Shown here: positions 16,410 to 25,168 of the stretch, in pieces | Layout: each line of letters opens with the position of its first letter | Numbering within the stretch: the first letter of the stretch is position 1 | Assembly (NCBI GenBank): GCA_035540975.1 | Contig: DATLFN010000034.1 | Span: forward strand, 1 to 49,570 | Origin: Acidimicrobiales bacterium | GTDB taxonomy: Bacteria > Actinomycetota > Acidimicrobiia > Acidimicrobiales > GCA-2861595 | Length of the DNA: 49,570 bases | Direction of reading: 5' to 3' | Notes under the pieces: generated by a model | Told to the model about the DNA's origin: nothing | What the model saw: only the letters and a program-made list of their open reading frames with translations | The model's database searches: none | Program-made: the position numbers and the translations under genes

Positions 16410-17963
16410 TCAGGTCCCATGGGGAGATCCCCACCCACCGCCGCCTGGTGTCAACATCCGGAGTACGTCGCCTGCCCGGAGACGCACGGTGCACTTGTCC
16501 AGAAGGCGCTCAGCACGCGCCTCGTCGCCGCCGGGCAGCAGCCAGTTCTCCCCCGGCGCTCCAGGCTCCCCGCCGGCCAGCCCCCACGGCCGGGAGACCC
16601 GCCGCTCAGTGATGAGCGAGACGGTGACGTCCTCCAGCACCTGCAGGTCGCGCTCGATCCCCTCCCCACCGGGCGCCAGTCCCGCGCCACCACTCCCCCG
16701 CCTCAGCCGGTAACGCAGGACGCGGAGCGGATAGGCCCGCTCCAGCGCCTCGATGGGAGTGTTTCTGGTATTTGTCATCGCCGTGTGGACGCCGCTCATG
16801 CCGGCCCGGCCGGGGCGGCCGCCCTGCCCGCCGGCCACCGTCTCGTAGTACACCCACCCCGAGCCCCCGAGCAGGACGTTGTTCATCGTCCCCTGCCCGG
16901 CCGCCCCGACCCGGCCGGGCAGGGCCTGGGCCAGGGCCCCGAGGCACACGTCGGCCACCCGCTGGCTCACCTCGACGTTGCCGGCGCCCACGGCCACCGG
17001 CGGCACGGCGTTCACCACCGAGCCGCGCGGGGCGACGACGCGCACGGGCCGCATGGCGCCGCCGTTGGCGGGGATGGTCGGGTCGGTGACCGAGCGCAGG
17101 GCCCAGGCCACGGAGCTGGCCGTGACCGCCTCGACGGCGTTGACGTTGCCCGGGCGCTGCCCGTCCGTCCCCGTGAAGTCGAAGGTGACGGTGTCGCCGC
17201 TCACCGTCAGGTCGAGGGTGATGCGGGCGGGCCGGCGCTGGGCGTCGCCCGGGCCGCACGAGTCGAGGACGTCCTCGAAGTGCCACGTCCCGTCAGGGAC
17301 CTCCGACAGGGCGGCCCGCATGCGCCGCTCCCCGTAGTCGACGATCTCCCCCAGCGGCTCCCCGGCGAAGGCGGCCAGCCGCTCCACTCCGACCCGGTTG
17401 GCCCCGAGCTGGGCGTCGAGGTCCCCCCGGCGCTCCTCGGGCGTGCGGGAGTTGGCGATCAGCAGCTCGGCCACCTGCTCGGCGAAGGGGACGGGCGGGA
17501 TGCGCAGGCCTTCCTGGGCGATCTCCTCGGCGTCGGGCGGCATCGACCCGGGCGCCATGCCCCCGACGTCGGCGTGATGGGCCCGGTTGGCCGCCCAGCC
17601 CACCAGCCGGTCGTCGACGAAGCACGGCGCCACCAGGGTGACGTCGTTCAGGTGGGTCCCGCCGGCGAAGGGGTCGTTGAGGATCACCTGCTCCCCGGGG
17701 CCCACGTCGACGGCCAGGGCGGCCCGGACCGAGGCCGGCATCGACCCCAGGTGGACGGGGATGTGCTCGGCCTGGACCAGCAGCTCGCCGCCGGGCGTGA
17801 AGAGGGCGGCCGAGCAGTCGGCCCTCTCCTTGATGTTGGGGCTGAAGGCGGCCCGGCGCAGGACGGCGCCCATCTCGTCGGCCACGCCGGTGAGGCGGGA
17901 GACGAGGACCCGGAGGGAGGCCGGGTCGAGCCCGCGGGCGGCATGCGGCTCCGGCGTGCTCAC
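16410..17963 (-). CDS. hyuB: Hydantoinase B/oxoprolinase family protein
   Basis: 517 residues, full length for HyuB (N-methylhydantoinase/acetophenone-carboxylase-type beta subunit). Family signatures include RRAAFSPNIKERADCSAALF near the N terminus, the HLNDVTL and ANRAHHADVGG segments, PGNVNAVEAVTASSV and the C-terminal TNTRNTPIEALERAYPLRV. Together with HyuA it would hydrolyse or carboxylate a cyclic amide or ketone with ATP; the substrate cannot be told. The GTG overlaps the hyuA TGA. The last ~370 bases, from TNTRNTPIE to the stop, are also present as two decayed copies downstream. Confidence 0.93.
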   Translation of the reverse strand: MSTPEPHAARGLDPASLRVLVSRLTGVADEMGAVLRRAAFSPNIKERADCSAALFTPGGELLVQAEHIPVHLGSMPASVRAALAVDVGPGEQVILNDPFAGGTHLNDVTLVAPCFVDDRLVGWAANRAHHADVGGMAPGSMPPDAEEIAQEGLRIPPVPFAEQVAELLIANSRTPEERRGDLDAQLGANRVGVERLAAFAGEPLGEIVDYGERRMRAALSEVPDGTWHFEDVLDSCGPGDAQRRPARITLDLTVSGDTVTFDFTGTDGQRPGNVNAVEAVTASSVAWALRSVTDPTIPANGGAMRPVRVVAPRGSVVNAVPPVAVGAGNVEVSQRVADVCLGALAQALPGRVGAAGQGTMNNVLLGGSGWVYYETVAGGQGGRPGRAGMSGVHTAMTNTRNTPIEALERAYPLRVLRYRLRRGSGGAGLAPGGEGIERDLQVLEDVTVSLITERRVSRPWGLAGGEPGAPGENWLLPGGDEARAERLLDKCTVRLRAGDVLRMLTPGGGGWGSPHGT

Positions 17964-19819
17964 CGGGTCAGCACCCACGAGCCGTCGGGTGCCACGTCGG
18001 CCGTCCACCCCTCGGGGACCCAGATGGTGCAGTCGTCCTCGGCCAGGACCGTGGGACCGCGGGCGGGCCGGCGCTCCCCGCCGGGGCGCGGAGGCAGCTC
18101 GTCCAGCGGCAGCGGCGGCGGCAGCGACGCCGCCGCCCGCAGGGCGGTGACCTCGACGGCGGCGCCGGCGCGGGCGTACCCGTTGCGCCGCCGGTGCTCG
18201 TCGGGGAAGGCGGCCACCGACGGGACGGTGAGCTCGTGGCTCTGGCCGGCGTAGCGGCAGTCCACGGAGATCCGGACGTCGACCGCCTGGCCGGACACGG
18301 TGACGGTGGCGCTCGACGTGTGGTGGTTGAGCATGACCTGGGCGGAGGCGTCGGGGCCGGCGCCGACCAGGCGGCGGGCCGCCACCCGGGCCAGCGCGAA
18401 GCGCGCCGCCGAGAGCCCGCCGTGGTCGACCGGCGTGGGCCACGACCGGACCACCACGGCCTGGCGGGGCGAGCCCAGGAGCCCCGCCGCCGACAGCACG
18501 CCGGCCCGGGGCGGCACGACCACGGCGGCCATGCCCAGCTCGTCGGCCAGGGCGCAGGCGTGCAGGGGGCCGGCACCGCCGAAGGCGACCAGCGCCAGCG
18601 AGCGGGGGTCCACGCCGCGCTCGACGCTCACCTTCCGCACCGCCTGCACCATGGCGGCGTCGACGACGGCGATCACGCCCTCGGCCGGGACGTCCACCGA
18701 GTCGAGGGCGGCCAGGGCGGCGTCCACGTCGAGGGTGCCGATGCCGGGGAAGGGGGCGTCGTGGGGGATGCGGCCGGCGATGAGGTCGGCGTCGGTGACC
18801 GTCGGGTCGGTGCCGCCCCGGCCGTAGCAGGCGGGGCCGGGTGCGGCGCCGGCGCTGCGGGGCCCGACGGCCAGGGCGCCGCCCGGGTCGAGGCGGGCGA
18901 TCGAGCCGCCTCCGGCGCCGATGGTGTGGATGTCGAGAGCCGGGAGGCGGACGGGCAGCCCGGCCACCGTCCGCTCGGCGGCCGGTGCGGGCGATCCGCC
19001 GAGTATCAGGCACACGTCGGTGCTGGTGCCGCCCATGTCGAAGCTCACGGCGTCCGGGTAGCCGGCCGCCGTCGCCGCCGCGGCGGCCGCCCGCACCCCG
19101 CCCGCCGGCCCCGACAGCAGCAGGGAGGCGGGCCGGTCGGCCCCCTCGGCCAGGCCCACCAGCCCGCCGGCCGACGTCATCACCAGCACCTCGCCGGCCA
19201 GCCCGGCCAGCCGGCCCAGGTAGGCGCGGCACGCCGGGCGCAGGTAGGCGTCGACGACGGTCGTCACCGTCCGCTCGTACTCCCGGAACTCGGGCGACAC
19301 GTCGGTGGAGCACACCACGTCCAGCCCCCGCTCCCGCAGGACGGCGGCCACGGCACGCTCGTGGCGGGCGTCGAGGTCGGCGTGGAGCAGGCACACCGCC
19401 ACGGCCTCGACGCCCTCGGGAACCGCCGGCACGGCGGCGGGGTCGACGGGCTCCACCTCCGTGCCGTCGGCCGCCAGCCGCCCGCCCACCTCCAGGCGCA
19501 GCTCCCGGGGGACCAGCGGCTCGGGGCGGTCGGCCCACTGGTCGTAGAGCGACGGGCGGTCCTGGCGGGCGATCTCGATGACGTCGGCCAGCCCCGCCGT
19601 GGTCACCAGGGCGACGCGGGCTCCCCGCCGCTCGAGCAGGGCGTTGGTGGCGACGGTGGTCCCGTGGGCCAGCAGCCGGGGCCGCTCGTCCCCCAGCTCG
19701 CCCAGGCCGGCGGCCAGACCCCGGGCGGGGTCGTCGGGCGTGGAGAGCACCTTGGCGATCCGCCCGTCGGCGCCCACCACGTCGGTGAACGTGCCCCCCG
19801 TGTCGACGCCGACCCTCAC
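17960..19819 (-). CDS. hyuA: Hydantoinase A/oxoprolinase family ATPase subunit
   Basis: 619 residues. Actin-like ATPase features: N-terminal VGVDTGGTFTDVV phosphate loop, LLAHGTTVATNALLERRG, SFDMGGTSTDVCLI near 240-255 and the acidic-glycine motif GAGGGSIA. Works with HyuB on an amide- or ketone-type substrate. Shorter than the ~690 residues common for this family. GTG start preceded by TAGGGT and six bases. First gene of a two-gene operon, possibly continuing into the toxin-antitoxin array. Confidence 0.93.
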   Translation of the reverse strand: MRVGVDTGGTFTDVVGADGRIAKVLSTPDDPARGLAAGLGELGDERPRLLAHGTTVATNALLERRGARVALVTTAGLADVIEIARQDRPSLYDQWADRPEPLVPRELRLEVGGRLAADGTEVEPVDPAAVPAVPEGVEAVAVCLLHADLDARHERAVAAVLRERGLDVVCSTDVSPEFREYERTVTTVVDAYLRPACRAYLGRLAGLAGEVLVMTSAGGLVGLAEGADRPASLLLSGPAGGVRAAAAAATAAGYPDAVSFDMGGTSTDVCLILGGSPAPAAERTVAGLPVRLPALDIHTIGAGGGSIARLDPGGALAVGPRSAGAAPGPACYGRGGTDPTVTDADLIAGRIPHDAPFPGIGTLDVDAALAALDSVDVPAEGVIAVVDAAMVQAVRKVSVERGVDPRSLALVAFGGAGPLHACALADELGMAAVVVPPRAGVLSAAGLLGSPRQAVVVRSWPTPVDHGGLSAARFALARVAARRLVGAGPDASAQVMLNHHTSSATVTVSGQAVDVRISVDCRYAGQSHELTVPSVAAFPDEHRRRNGYARAGAAVEVTALRAAASLPPPLPLDELPPRPGGERRPARGPTVLAEDDCTIWVPEGWTADVAPDGSWVLTR

Positions 19820-19831
19820 GCGGCGACCCTA
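19820..19831 (-). promoter_or_regulatory. Leaderless -10 box of hyuA
   Basis: TAGGGT (19831-19826 on the minus strand), six bases, then the GTG at 19819. Confidence 0.5.
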
Positions 19832-19868
19832 CCGACCCGGTAGCCCCCGTCGCCGGGCCCGACCGCCC

Positions 19869-20879
19869 CTACCGGTGGGGGTCGAGGACCCAGACCTCCT
19901 CCTCGCCCAGGTGGTCCCGGAGGCTGCGCACGAGCCGGCCGACCAGGGCGTCGTCGCCGTCCCAGACCACGATCGCCTCCTCGGCATGGCGGGCCAGCCA
20001 GGCGTCGCGCCGGCCGAGGGCGCCCGACACCGCCTGCCTGCCCGACGGCGCCCTGGCCTGGAGGAGCACCTGGGCGTCGGCCTTGTCGAGGAGGCGGGCG
20101 AAACGATCCCTGGTCTCCGCCGGCCACATGGCGTCCTGGCCCGGGAAGGCGAGCACGGCGACGAAGGGCACGCCGGCCTCCAGGGCCGCCTCGGCGGCCA
20201 GCTGCTCGGTCCCGAGCCCCATCCCGGTGAGCACCACCAGGTCCGGGTGCAGCTCCCGTTTGGCGGCCAGGATCTCGCCCAGGCGCGACCGCACGCCGTC
20301 GGCGACGGGGTTGGGCGTGTAGCCGCCCAGCTCGGGCGGCCGGTGCCCGGCGACCACCAGCCGGCGGCCCTGGGGGACGCCGGGGACGGCGGTGGGGTCG
20401 GCGGCCGATGCCACGCCGGGGGCGTCGGCGGGCCCGAGCCGGTCGGGCGTCCCCTCGCCCCGCGCCCCCTCCTGGGCCCGGGCGGCCTGCACGGCCAGCC
20501 GGTCGACCAGGTCGTTCATGGCGTCCGACGAGTGGCCCTTGACCCACGTGAACCGGACGCGCCCGGGGTCGGCGCGGACGAGGTCGATCAGCGGCTCCCA
20601 CAGGTCCCGGTTGGCGACGGGCTGGCGGGCCTTGTTGGTCCAGTCGCGGGCCAGCCACCCCTCCCACCAGCGGTCGCGGAAGCAGTTGACGACATAGGTG
20701 GAGTCGCTCACCACCTCGAGGGGGCCGTCGTGGGAGCGCACCGCCTCGAGGGCGGCCTTGATCTCCATGCGCTGGTTGGTGGTCCTGGCTTCGGCGCCGG
20801 ACGCCCACGGTCCCTCGGGGACGGCCCACGCCCATCCCCCCGGCCCCGGGTTCCCGATGCAGGCCCCGTCCGTGTACAC
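19869..20879 (-). CDS. RNase HI fused to a SLOG (YpsA/DUF1273-like) domain
   Basis: 336 residues. N-terminal ~140 are ribonuclease HI, with the DEDD catalytic set visible: YTDGACIGNPGPGG, RMEIKAALEAV, VVSDSTYVVN and AMNDLVDRLA; it cuts RNA in RNA-DNA hybrids. After an Ala/Pro-rich linker, the C-terminal half (RRLVVAGHRPPELGG... LVVLTGMGLGTEQLAAEAALEAGVPFVAVLAFPGQ) is a SLOG/DprA-like Rossmann domain, a family that binds nucleotides or their derivatives. The start is uncertain: GTG at 20879 gives a slightly short first strand; an ATG at 20972 would add 31 Arg-rich residues and overlap the aceE start. Confidence 0.85.
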   Translation of the reverse strand: MYTDGACIGNPGPGGWAWAVPEGPWASGAEARTTNQRMEIKAALEAVRSHDGPLEVVSDSTYVVNCFRDRWWEGWLARDWTNKARQPVANRDLWEPLIDLVRADPGRVRFTWVKGHSSDAMNDLVDRLAVQAARAQEGARGEGTPDRLGPADAPGVASAADPTAVPGVPQGRRLVVAGHRPPELGGYTPNPVADGVRSRLGEILAAKRELHPDLVVLTGMGLGTEQLAAEAALEAGVPFVAVLAFPGQDAMWPAETRDRFARLLDKADAQVLLQARAPSGRQAVSGALGRRDAWLARHAEEAIVVWDGDDALVGRLVRSLRDHLGEEEVWVLDPHR

Positions 20880-20970
20880 CTTCGTGACCGTCGCGATGCC
20901 GCCATCCTGCCGCGCCCGTGGTCGCCGCCGCCGGTCCGGGCAAGCTTCGCCGCACGCGCGACGATGGAGC

Positions 20971-23673
20971 ATGGCCGACCCGCTGATCTTCGACGGCTTC
21001 GCCCACCAGCTCCCCGACATCGATCCCGAGGAGACGTCGGAGTGGCTCGACTCCTTCGACGCCGTCGTCGACAGCCGGGGCAAGCGCCGTGGGCGGTTCC
21101 TCCTGATGAAGCTGCTGGCACGGGCCCTCGAGCAGCAGGTGGGCTTCCCCGCCACCGTCTCGACCCCCTACGTCAACACCATCCCGCCCGACATGGAGCC
21201 GTGGTTCCCCGGCGAGGAGCACATCGAGCGTCGCATCCGCGCCTACATCCGCTGGAACGCGGCGGTGATGGTCACCCGGGCCAACACCCTGTCCAAGGGC
21301 ATCGGGGGCCACCTGGCCACCTATGCCAGCTCGGCCAGCCTGTACGAGGTCGGCTTCAACCACTTCTTCCGGGGAAAGGACGACGGCCTTCCCGGCGACC
21401 AGGTGTACTTCCAGGGCCACGCCGCCCCCGGCATCTACGCCCGGGCCTTCCTCGAGGGACGGCTGAGCGAGGAGCAGCTCGACCACTTCCGCCGCGAGCT
21501 GGGGGGCAAGGGCCTGTCCTCGTACCCCCACCCGCGGCTCATGCCCGACTTCTGGGAGTTCCCCACCGTCTCCATGGGCCTCGGCCCCATCAACGCCATC
21601 TACCAGGCCCGGTTCAACCGGTACCTGCAGAACCGCCGCATCGCCGACACCAGCGGGTCGAAGGTGTGGTGCTTCCTGGGCGACGGTGAGGTGGACGAGC
21701 CGGAGTCCCTGGGCGCCCTGTCGCTGGCCGCCCGCGACGCACTGGACAACCTGATCTTCGTCGTCAACTGCAACCTCCAGCGCCTCGACGGCCCCGTTCG
21801 CGGCAACGGCAAGATCATCCAGGAGCTGGAGGCCGTCTTCCGCGGCGCCGGGTGGAACGTCATCAAGGTGATCTGGGGCTCCAAGTGGGACGAGCTGCTG
21901 GCCCGCGACCACGAGGGCGTGCTGCTCAACAAGATGAACACCACCGTCGACGGCGAGTACCAGAAGCTCTCCGTCGAGAGCGGGGCGTACATCCGCGAGA
22001 GGTTCTTCGGCCCCGACCCCCGCCTGCGCAAGATGGTCGAGCACCTGAGCGACGACGAGCTGCGCACCCTGCCCCGGGGCGGCCACGACTACCGCAAGCT
22101 CTACGCCGCCTACAAGTCGGCCGTCGAGCACCAGGGGACACCCACCGTCATCCTGGCCAAGACGATCAAGGGATGGACGCTCGGCCCCGAGATCGAGGCG
22201 CGCAACGCCACCCACCAGATAAAGACGATGAACAAGGAGCAGCTGGCCACCCTGCGGGACCGCCTGCACCTGCACGACCAGATCCCCGACGAGGGGCTGG
22301 ACGCCAAGTTCCCGCCGTACTATCGGCCGGCCGAGGGCACTCCTGAGCACGAGTACCTCATGGAGCGCCGCCGGGCGCTGGACGGCCCCCTCCCCCGCCG
22401 CACGTTCAAGTGGCGGCCCCTGCCGGCGCCCAACGACAAGGCCTTCGCCGAGTTCGCCGAGGGCTCCAAGGGCCGGGAGTTCTCGACCACCATGGGCTTC
22501 GCCCGCCTGGCCCGCAACCTCCTGCGGGACAAGGGCATGGGCGCCCGGGTGGTGCCGATCATCCCCGACGAGGCGCGGACGTTCGGCATGGACGGGCTGT
22601 TCAAGGAGTTCTCGATCTACGCCCCGTTCGGGCAGAAGTACGAGCCGGTGGACGCCGCCGCCCTGTCGTTCTACAAGGAGGACCGCAGCGGCCAGATCCT
22701 CGAGGAGGGCATCACCGAGGCGGGGTCGATGGCGTCTTTCACCGCCGCCGGCACCGCCTACGCCACGTGGGGCCAGCCCATGGTGCCCTTCTACATCTTC
22801 TATTCGATGTTCGGCTTCCAGCGGACCATGGACCTGGTCTGGGCGTTCGGCGACATGCGGGGCCGCGGCTTCATGCTGGGCGCCACCGCCGGCCGCACCA
22901 CGCTCAACGGCGAGGGCCTCCAGCACCAGGACGGCCACTCGCTGCTGCTGGCGTCGGCGGTGCCCAACTGCGCCGCCTACGACCCCGCCTTCGCCTACGA
23001 GGTGGCCGAGATCATCCGGTACGGCATCGAGACGATGTACGGCGAGGTGCCCGAGGACCGCTTCTACTACCTCACCCTCTACAACGAGAACTACGTGATG
23101 CCGCCCAAGCCCGCGGGGGTGGAGCAGGGCATCATCCGGGGCCTGTACCGCTTCGCCGAGGCCCCCGAGGGGCCGTCCCGACGGGCCACCGTCCTGTTCA
23201 GCGGGAGCGCCTACGGGGCGACCCTCGAGGCGCAGCGGCTGCTGGCCGACGACCACGACGTGGCCGTCGAGTGCTGGAGCGCCACGTCGTACAAGGCGCT
23301 GCGGGAGGACGCGCTGTCCACCGAGCGGTGGAACCGCCTGCACCCCACCGAGCCGCCGCGGACGCCGTACGTCACCGAGGCGCTCTCGGGCGCGGAGGGG
23401 CCGTTCGTCGCCGTCACCGACTTCATGAAGGTGGTGCCCGACCAGGTGTCGCGCTGGGTCCCCGGCCACTTCACCCCGCTGGGCACCGACGGCTACGGCC
23501 GCTCCGACACCATGGCCGGCCTGCGCCGCCACTTCGAGGTCGACGCCGGCCATGTCGTCGTCGCCGTGCTCAAGGCCCTGGCCGACACGGGGGAGGGCAA
23601 GGCGGAGGACGTGGCCGACGCCATCGCCCGCTACGAGATCGACCCCGAAGCCATCGACCCCCGGACGGCCTGA
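20971..23673 (+). CDS. aceE: Pyruvate dehydrogenase E1, homodimeric (AceE)
   Basis: 900 residues, the usual length of homodimeric E1. Decarboxylates pyruvate with thiamine diphosphate and hands the acetyl group to an E2 lipoyl arm. The ThDP-Mg motif is GDGEVDEPESLGALSLAARDALDN...NCN around residues 235-270; the middle and C-terminal transketolase-like domains follow (PYVNTIPPD, GLQHQDGHSLL). The partner E2 and E3 are probably those at 4045-6980. The stop overlaps the next ATG (TGATG). The short region upstream is shared with the divergent RNase HI gene. Confidence 0.96.
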   Translation: MADPLIFDGFAHQLPDIDPEETSEWLDSFDAVVDSRGKRRGRFLLMKLLARALEQQVGFPATVSTPYVNTIPPDMEPWFPGEEHIERRIRAYIRWNAAVMVTRANTLSKGIGGHLATYASSASLYEVGFNHFFRGKDDGLPGDQVYFQGHAAPGIYARAFLEGRLSEEQLDHFRRELGGKGLSSYPHPRLMPDFWEFPTVSMGLGPINAIYQARFNRYLQNRRIADTSGSKVWCFLGDGEVDEPESLGALSLAARDALDNLIFVVNCNLQRLDGPVRGNGKIIQELEAVFRGAGWNVIKVIWGSKWDELLARDHEGVLLNKMNTTVDGEYQKLSVESGAYIRERFFGPDPRLRKMVEHLSDDELRTLPRGGHDYRKLYAAYKSAVEHQGTPTVILAKTIKGWTLGPEIEARNATHQIKTMNKEQLATLRDRLHLHDQIPDEGLDAKFPPYYRPAEGTPEHEYLMERRRALDGPLPRRTFKWRPLPAPNDKAFAEFAEGSKGREFSTTMGFARLARNLLRDKGMGARVVPIIPDEARTFGMDGLFKEFSIYAPFGQKYEPVDAAALSFYKEDRSGQILEEGITEAGSMASFTAAGTAYATWGQPMVPFYIFYSMFGFQRTMDLVWAFGDMRGRGFMLGATAGRTTLNGEGLQHQDGHSLLLASAVPNCAAYDPAFAYEVAEIIRYGIETMYGEVPEDRFYYLTLYNENYVMPPKPAGVEQGIIRGLYRFAEAPEGPSRRATVLFSGSAYGATLEAQRLLADDHDVAVECWSATSYKALREDALSTERWNRLHPTEPPRTPYVTEALSGAEGPFVAVTDFMKVVPDQVSRWVPGHFTPLGTDGYGRSDTMAGLRRHFEVDAGHVVVAVLKALADTGEGKAEDVADAIARYEIDPEAIDPRTA

Positions 23674-24266
23674 TGGCGCCCGAGCTCGCCCTGTCGCAGC
23701 ACCCCGAGGCCGACGCCCTGCTGAGCAGGGACCCGCTGGCCCTGCTCGTCGGCATGGTGCTCGACCAGCAGATCCCGCTGGAGTGGGCGTTCAGGGGCCC
23801 GCTCACCGTCAAGGAGCGACTCGGCGGCCGGCTGGACGCGGCCGAGATCGCCGCCATGGACCCCGACGAGCTCACCAAGGCGTTCGCCGGCCCCCCCGCC
23901 GTCCACCGCTTCCCGGCGGCCAACGCCAAGCGGGTGCAGCAGCTGTGCCGGGTCGTGGTCGACGAGTACGGCGGCAAGGCGGCCAACGTGTGGAAGAAGG
24001 CGGCCGACGGCGCCGACCTGTTGAACCGGGTCAAGGCCCTGCCCGGCTTCGGCGACCAGAAGGCCCGCATCTTCGTGGCCCTGCTGGGCAAGCAGCTGGG
24101 CGTCCGGCCCCCCGGTTGGGAGGAGGCGGCCGGGCCGTACGGGCAGGCGGGCTCGTACATGTCCGTCGCCGACATCGTCGACGCCGAGAGCCTCGCCCGC
24201 GTGCGGCAGTACAAGGCGGAGAAGAAGGCCGCCGCCAGGGCCGCCGCCCCGCCCCGCCCGTCCTGA
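23673..24266 (+). CDS. HhH-GPD-type base-excision repair protein
   Basis: 197 residues with the helix-hairpin-helix glycosylase outline: LLVGMVLDQQIPLEWAFRGP at the start and the hairpin NRVKALPGFGDQKARIFVALLGKQLG about residues 122-147. Actinobacterial homologues of this size are annotated as HhH-GPD repair proteins. The usual catalytic Asp after the hairpin is not obvious, so enzymatic activity is uncertain. ATG overlaps the aceE stop, suggesting co-transcription with no functional link. Confidence 0.85.
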   Translation: MAPELALSQHPEADALLSRDPLALLVGMVLDQQIPLEWAFRGPLTVKERLGGRLDAAEIAAMDPDELTKAFAGPPAVHRFPAANAKRVQQLCRVVVDEYGGKAANVWKKAADGADLLNRVKALPGFGDQKARIFVALLGKQLGVRPPGWEEAAGPYGQAGSYMSVADIVDAESLARVRQYKAEKKAAARAAAPPRPS

Positions 24267-24270
24267 CCCG

Positions 24271-24284
24271 TTCAGTGCACTGAA
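24271..24284. promoter_or_regulatory. Perfect 14-bp palindrome upstream of thiS
   Basis: TTCAGTGCACTGAA, identical on both strands, lies five bases after the stop of the repair gene and eight bases before the -10-like TACCGT of thiS. That position is right for a dimeric regulator or for part of a weak stem-loop. Confidence 0.45.
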
Positions 24285-24292
24285 AGCGCCGC

Positions 24293-24305
24293 TACCGTCG
24301 GCGGG
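24293..24305 (+). promoter_or_regulatory. Leaderless -10 box of thiS
   Basis: TACCGT, seven bases, then the thiS ATG at 24306. No TPP riboswitch precedes this thi pair. Confidence 0.5.
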
Positions 24306-24506
24306 ATGCGGGTGACGGCCAATGGCGACGCGGTGGTGCTGGCCGAGGGCGCCACCGTGGCCGACCTCCTGGCCGCCCTGGGCCTGGGCGGGCGGTGGGT
24401 GCTGGTGGAGCGCAACGGCGAGCCGGTGCGGCGGGCCGACGTGGCGACGACGGCGCTGGCCGAGGGCGACCGCCTCGAGCTGGTGCGGGCGGTCGCCGGT
24501 GGCTGA
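24306..24506 (+). CDS. thiS: Sulfur carrier protein ThiS
   Basis: 66 residues, ubiquitin-like. Short beta-grasp protein ending in the diagnostic Gly-Gly (VRAVAGG) that is adenylated and thiocarboxylated to feed sulfur to ThiG. Internal text ATVADLLAALGL and VLVERNGEPV matches the family. Its stop lies inside the thiE start region (overlap of 8 bases). Separated from thiG-thiH by about 15 kb. Confidence 0.95.
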   Translation: MRVTANGDAVVLAEGATVADLLAALGLGGRWVLVERNGEPVRRADVATTALAEGDRLELVRAVAGG

Positions 24507-25152
24507 AGCGGGGACGGAGGGCGCCGGGGACGGGCACGACGGCGGACCACTGGGCGGGCGGCGCCTCTACCTGTGCACGCCCGACCGGCCCGACCTGCCC
24601 GACTTCCTGGCGGCGTGCCTCCGGGGCGGCGTCGAGGTCGTCCAGCTGCGGGACAAGCACCTCGACGCCCGGCCCCTCCTGGCCCGGGCCCGGGTGGCGG
24701 CCGAGGTGTGCCGGGCGGCGGGCGTCCCGTTCGTCCTCAACGACCGCCCCGACCTCGCCCTCGAGGTCGGGGCCGACGGCGTGCACGTCGGCCAGGACGA
24801 CGCCCCGCCGTCGCTGGCCCGCCGCATCCTCGGGCCCGACGCCGTCGTGGGGCTGTCCACCCACGCCCCCGCCGAGGTGGACGCCAGCGTCGCCGAACCC
24901 GTCGACTACGTGTCCGCCGGCCCCGTCACCGCGACGCCCACCAAGCCGGGCCGCCCGGGCACCGGCCGCGACTACGCCGCCTACGCCGTGCGCACCGCCG
25001 GCCGCCCCGTGTTCGTCACCGGCGGGGTGACGCCGGCCACCGTCGGGCCCCTCCTGGCCGCCGGCGTGCGCCGCTTCGTCGTGGTCCGCTGGCTGACCGA
25101 GGCGGCCGACCCCGAGGACGCCGCCCGCGCCCTGCGCGCCGCCCTCGGCTGA
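24499..25152 (+). CDS. thiE: Thiamine-phosphate synthase ThiE
   Basis: 217 residues. Joins the pyrimidine and thiazole halves of thiamine. Recognisable segments: VEVVQLRDKHLDAR, FVLNDRPDLALEVGADGVHVGQDD, VGLSTHAPAE, DYVSAGPVTATPTKPGR and VFVTGGVTPATV in barrel order. GTG at 24499 overlaps the thiS end, so the two are coupled. The N-terminal ~20 residues are Gly/Asp-rich and extend beyond the usual family start; a slightly later start is possible. Confidence 0.93.
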   Translation: MAEAGTEGAGDGHDGGPLGGRRLYLCTPDRPDLPDFLAACLRGGVEVVQLRDKHLDARPLLARARVAAEVCRAAGVPFVLNDRPDLALEVGADGVHVGQDDAPPSLARRILGPDAVVGLSTHAPAEVDASVAEPVDYVSAGPVTATPTKPGRPGTGRDYAAYAVRTAGRPVFVTGGVTPATVGPLLAAGVRRFVVVRWLTEAADPEDAARALRAALG

Positions 25153-25168
25153 ACGCCCCCGGCACGGC

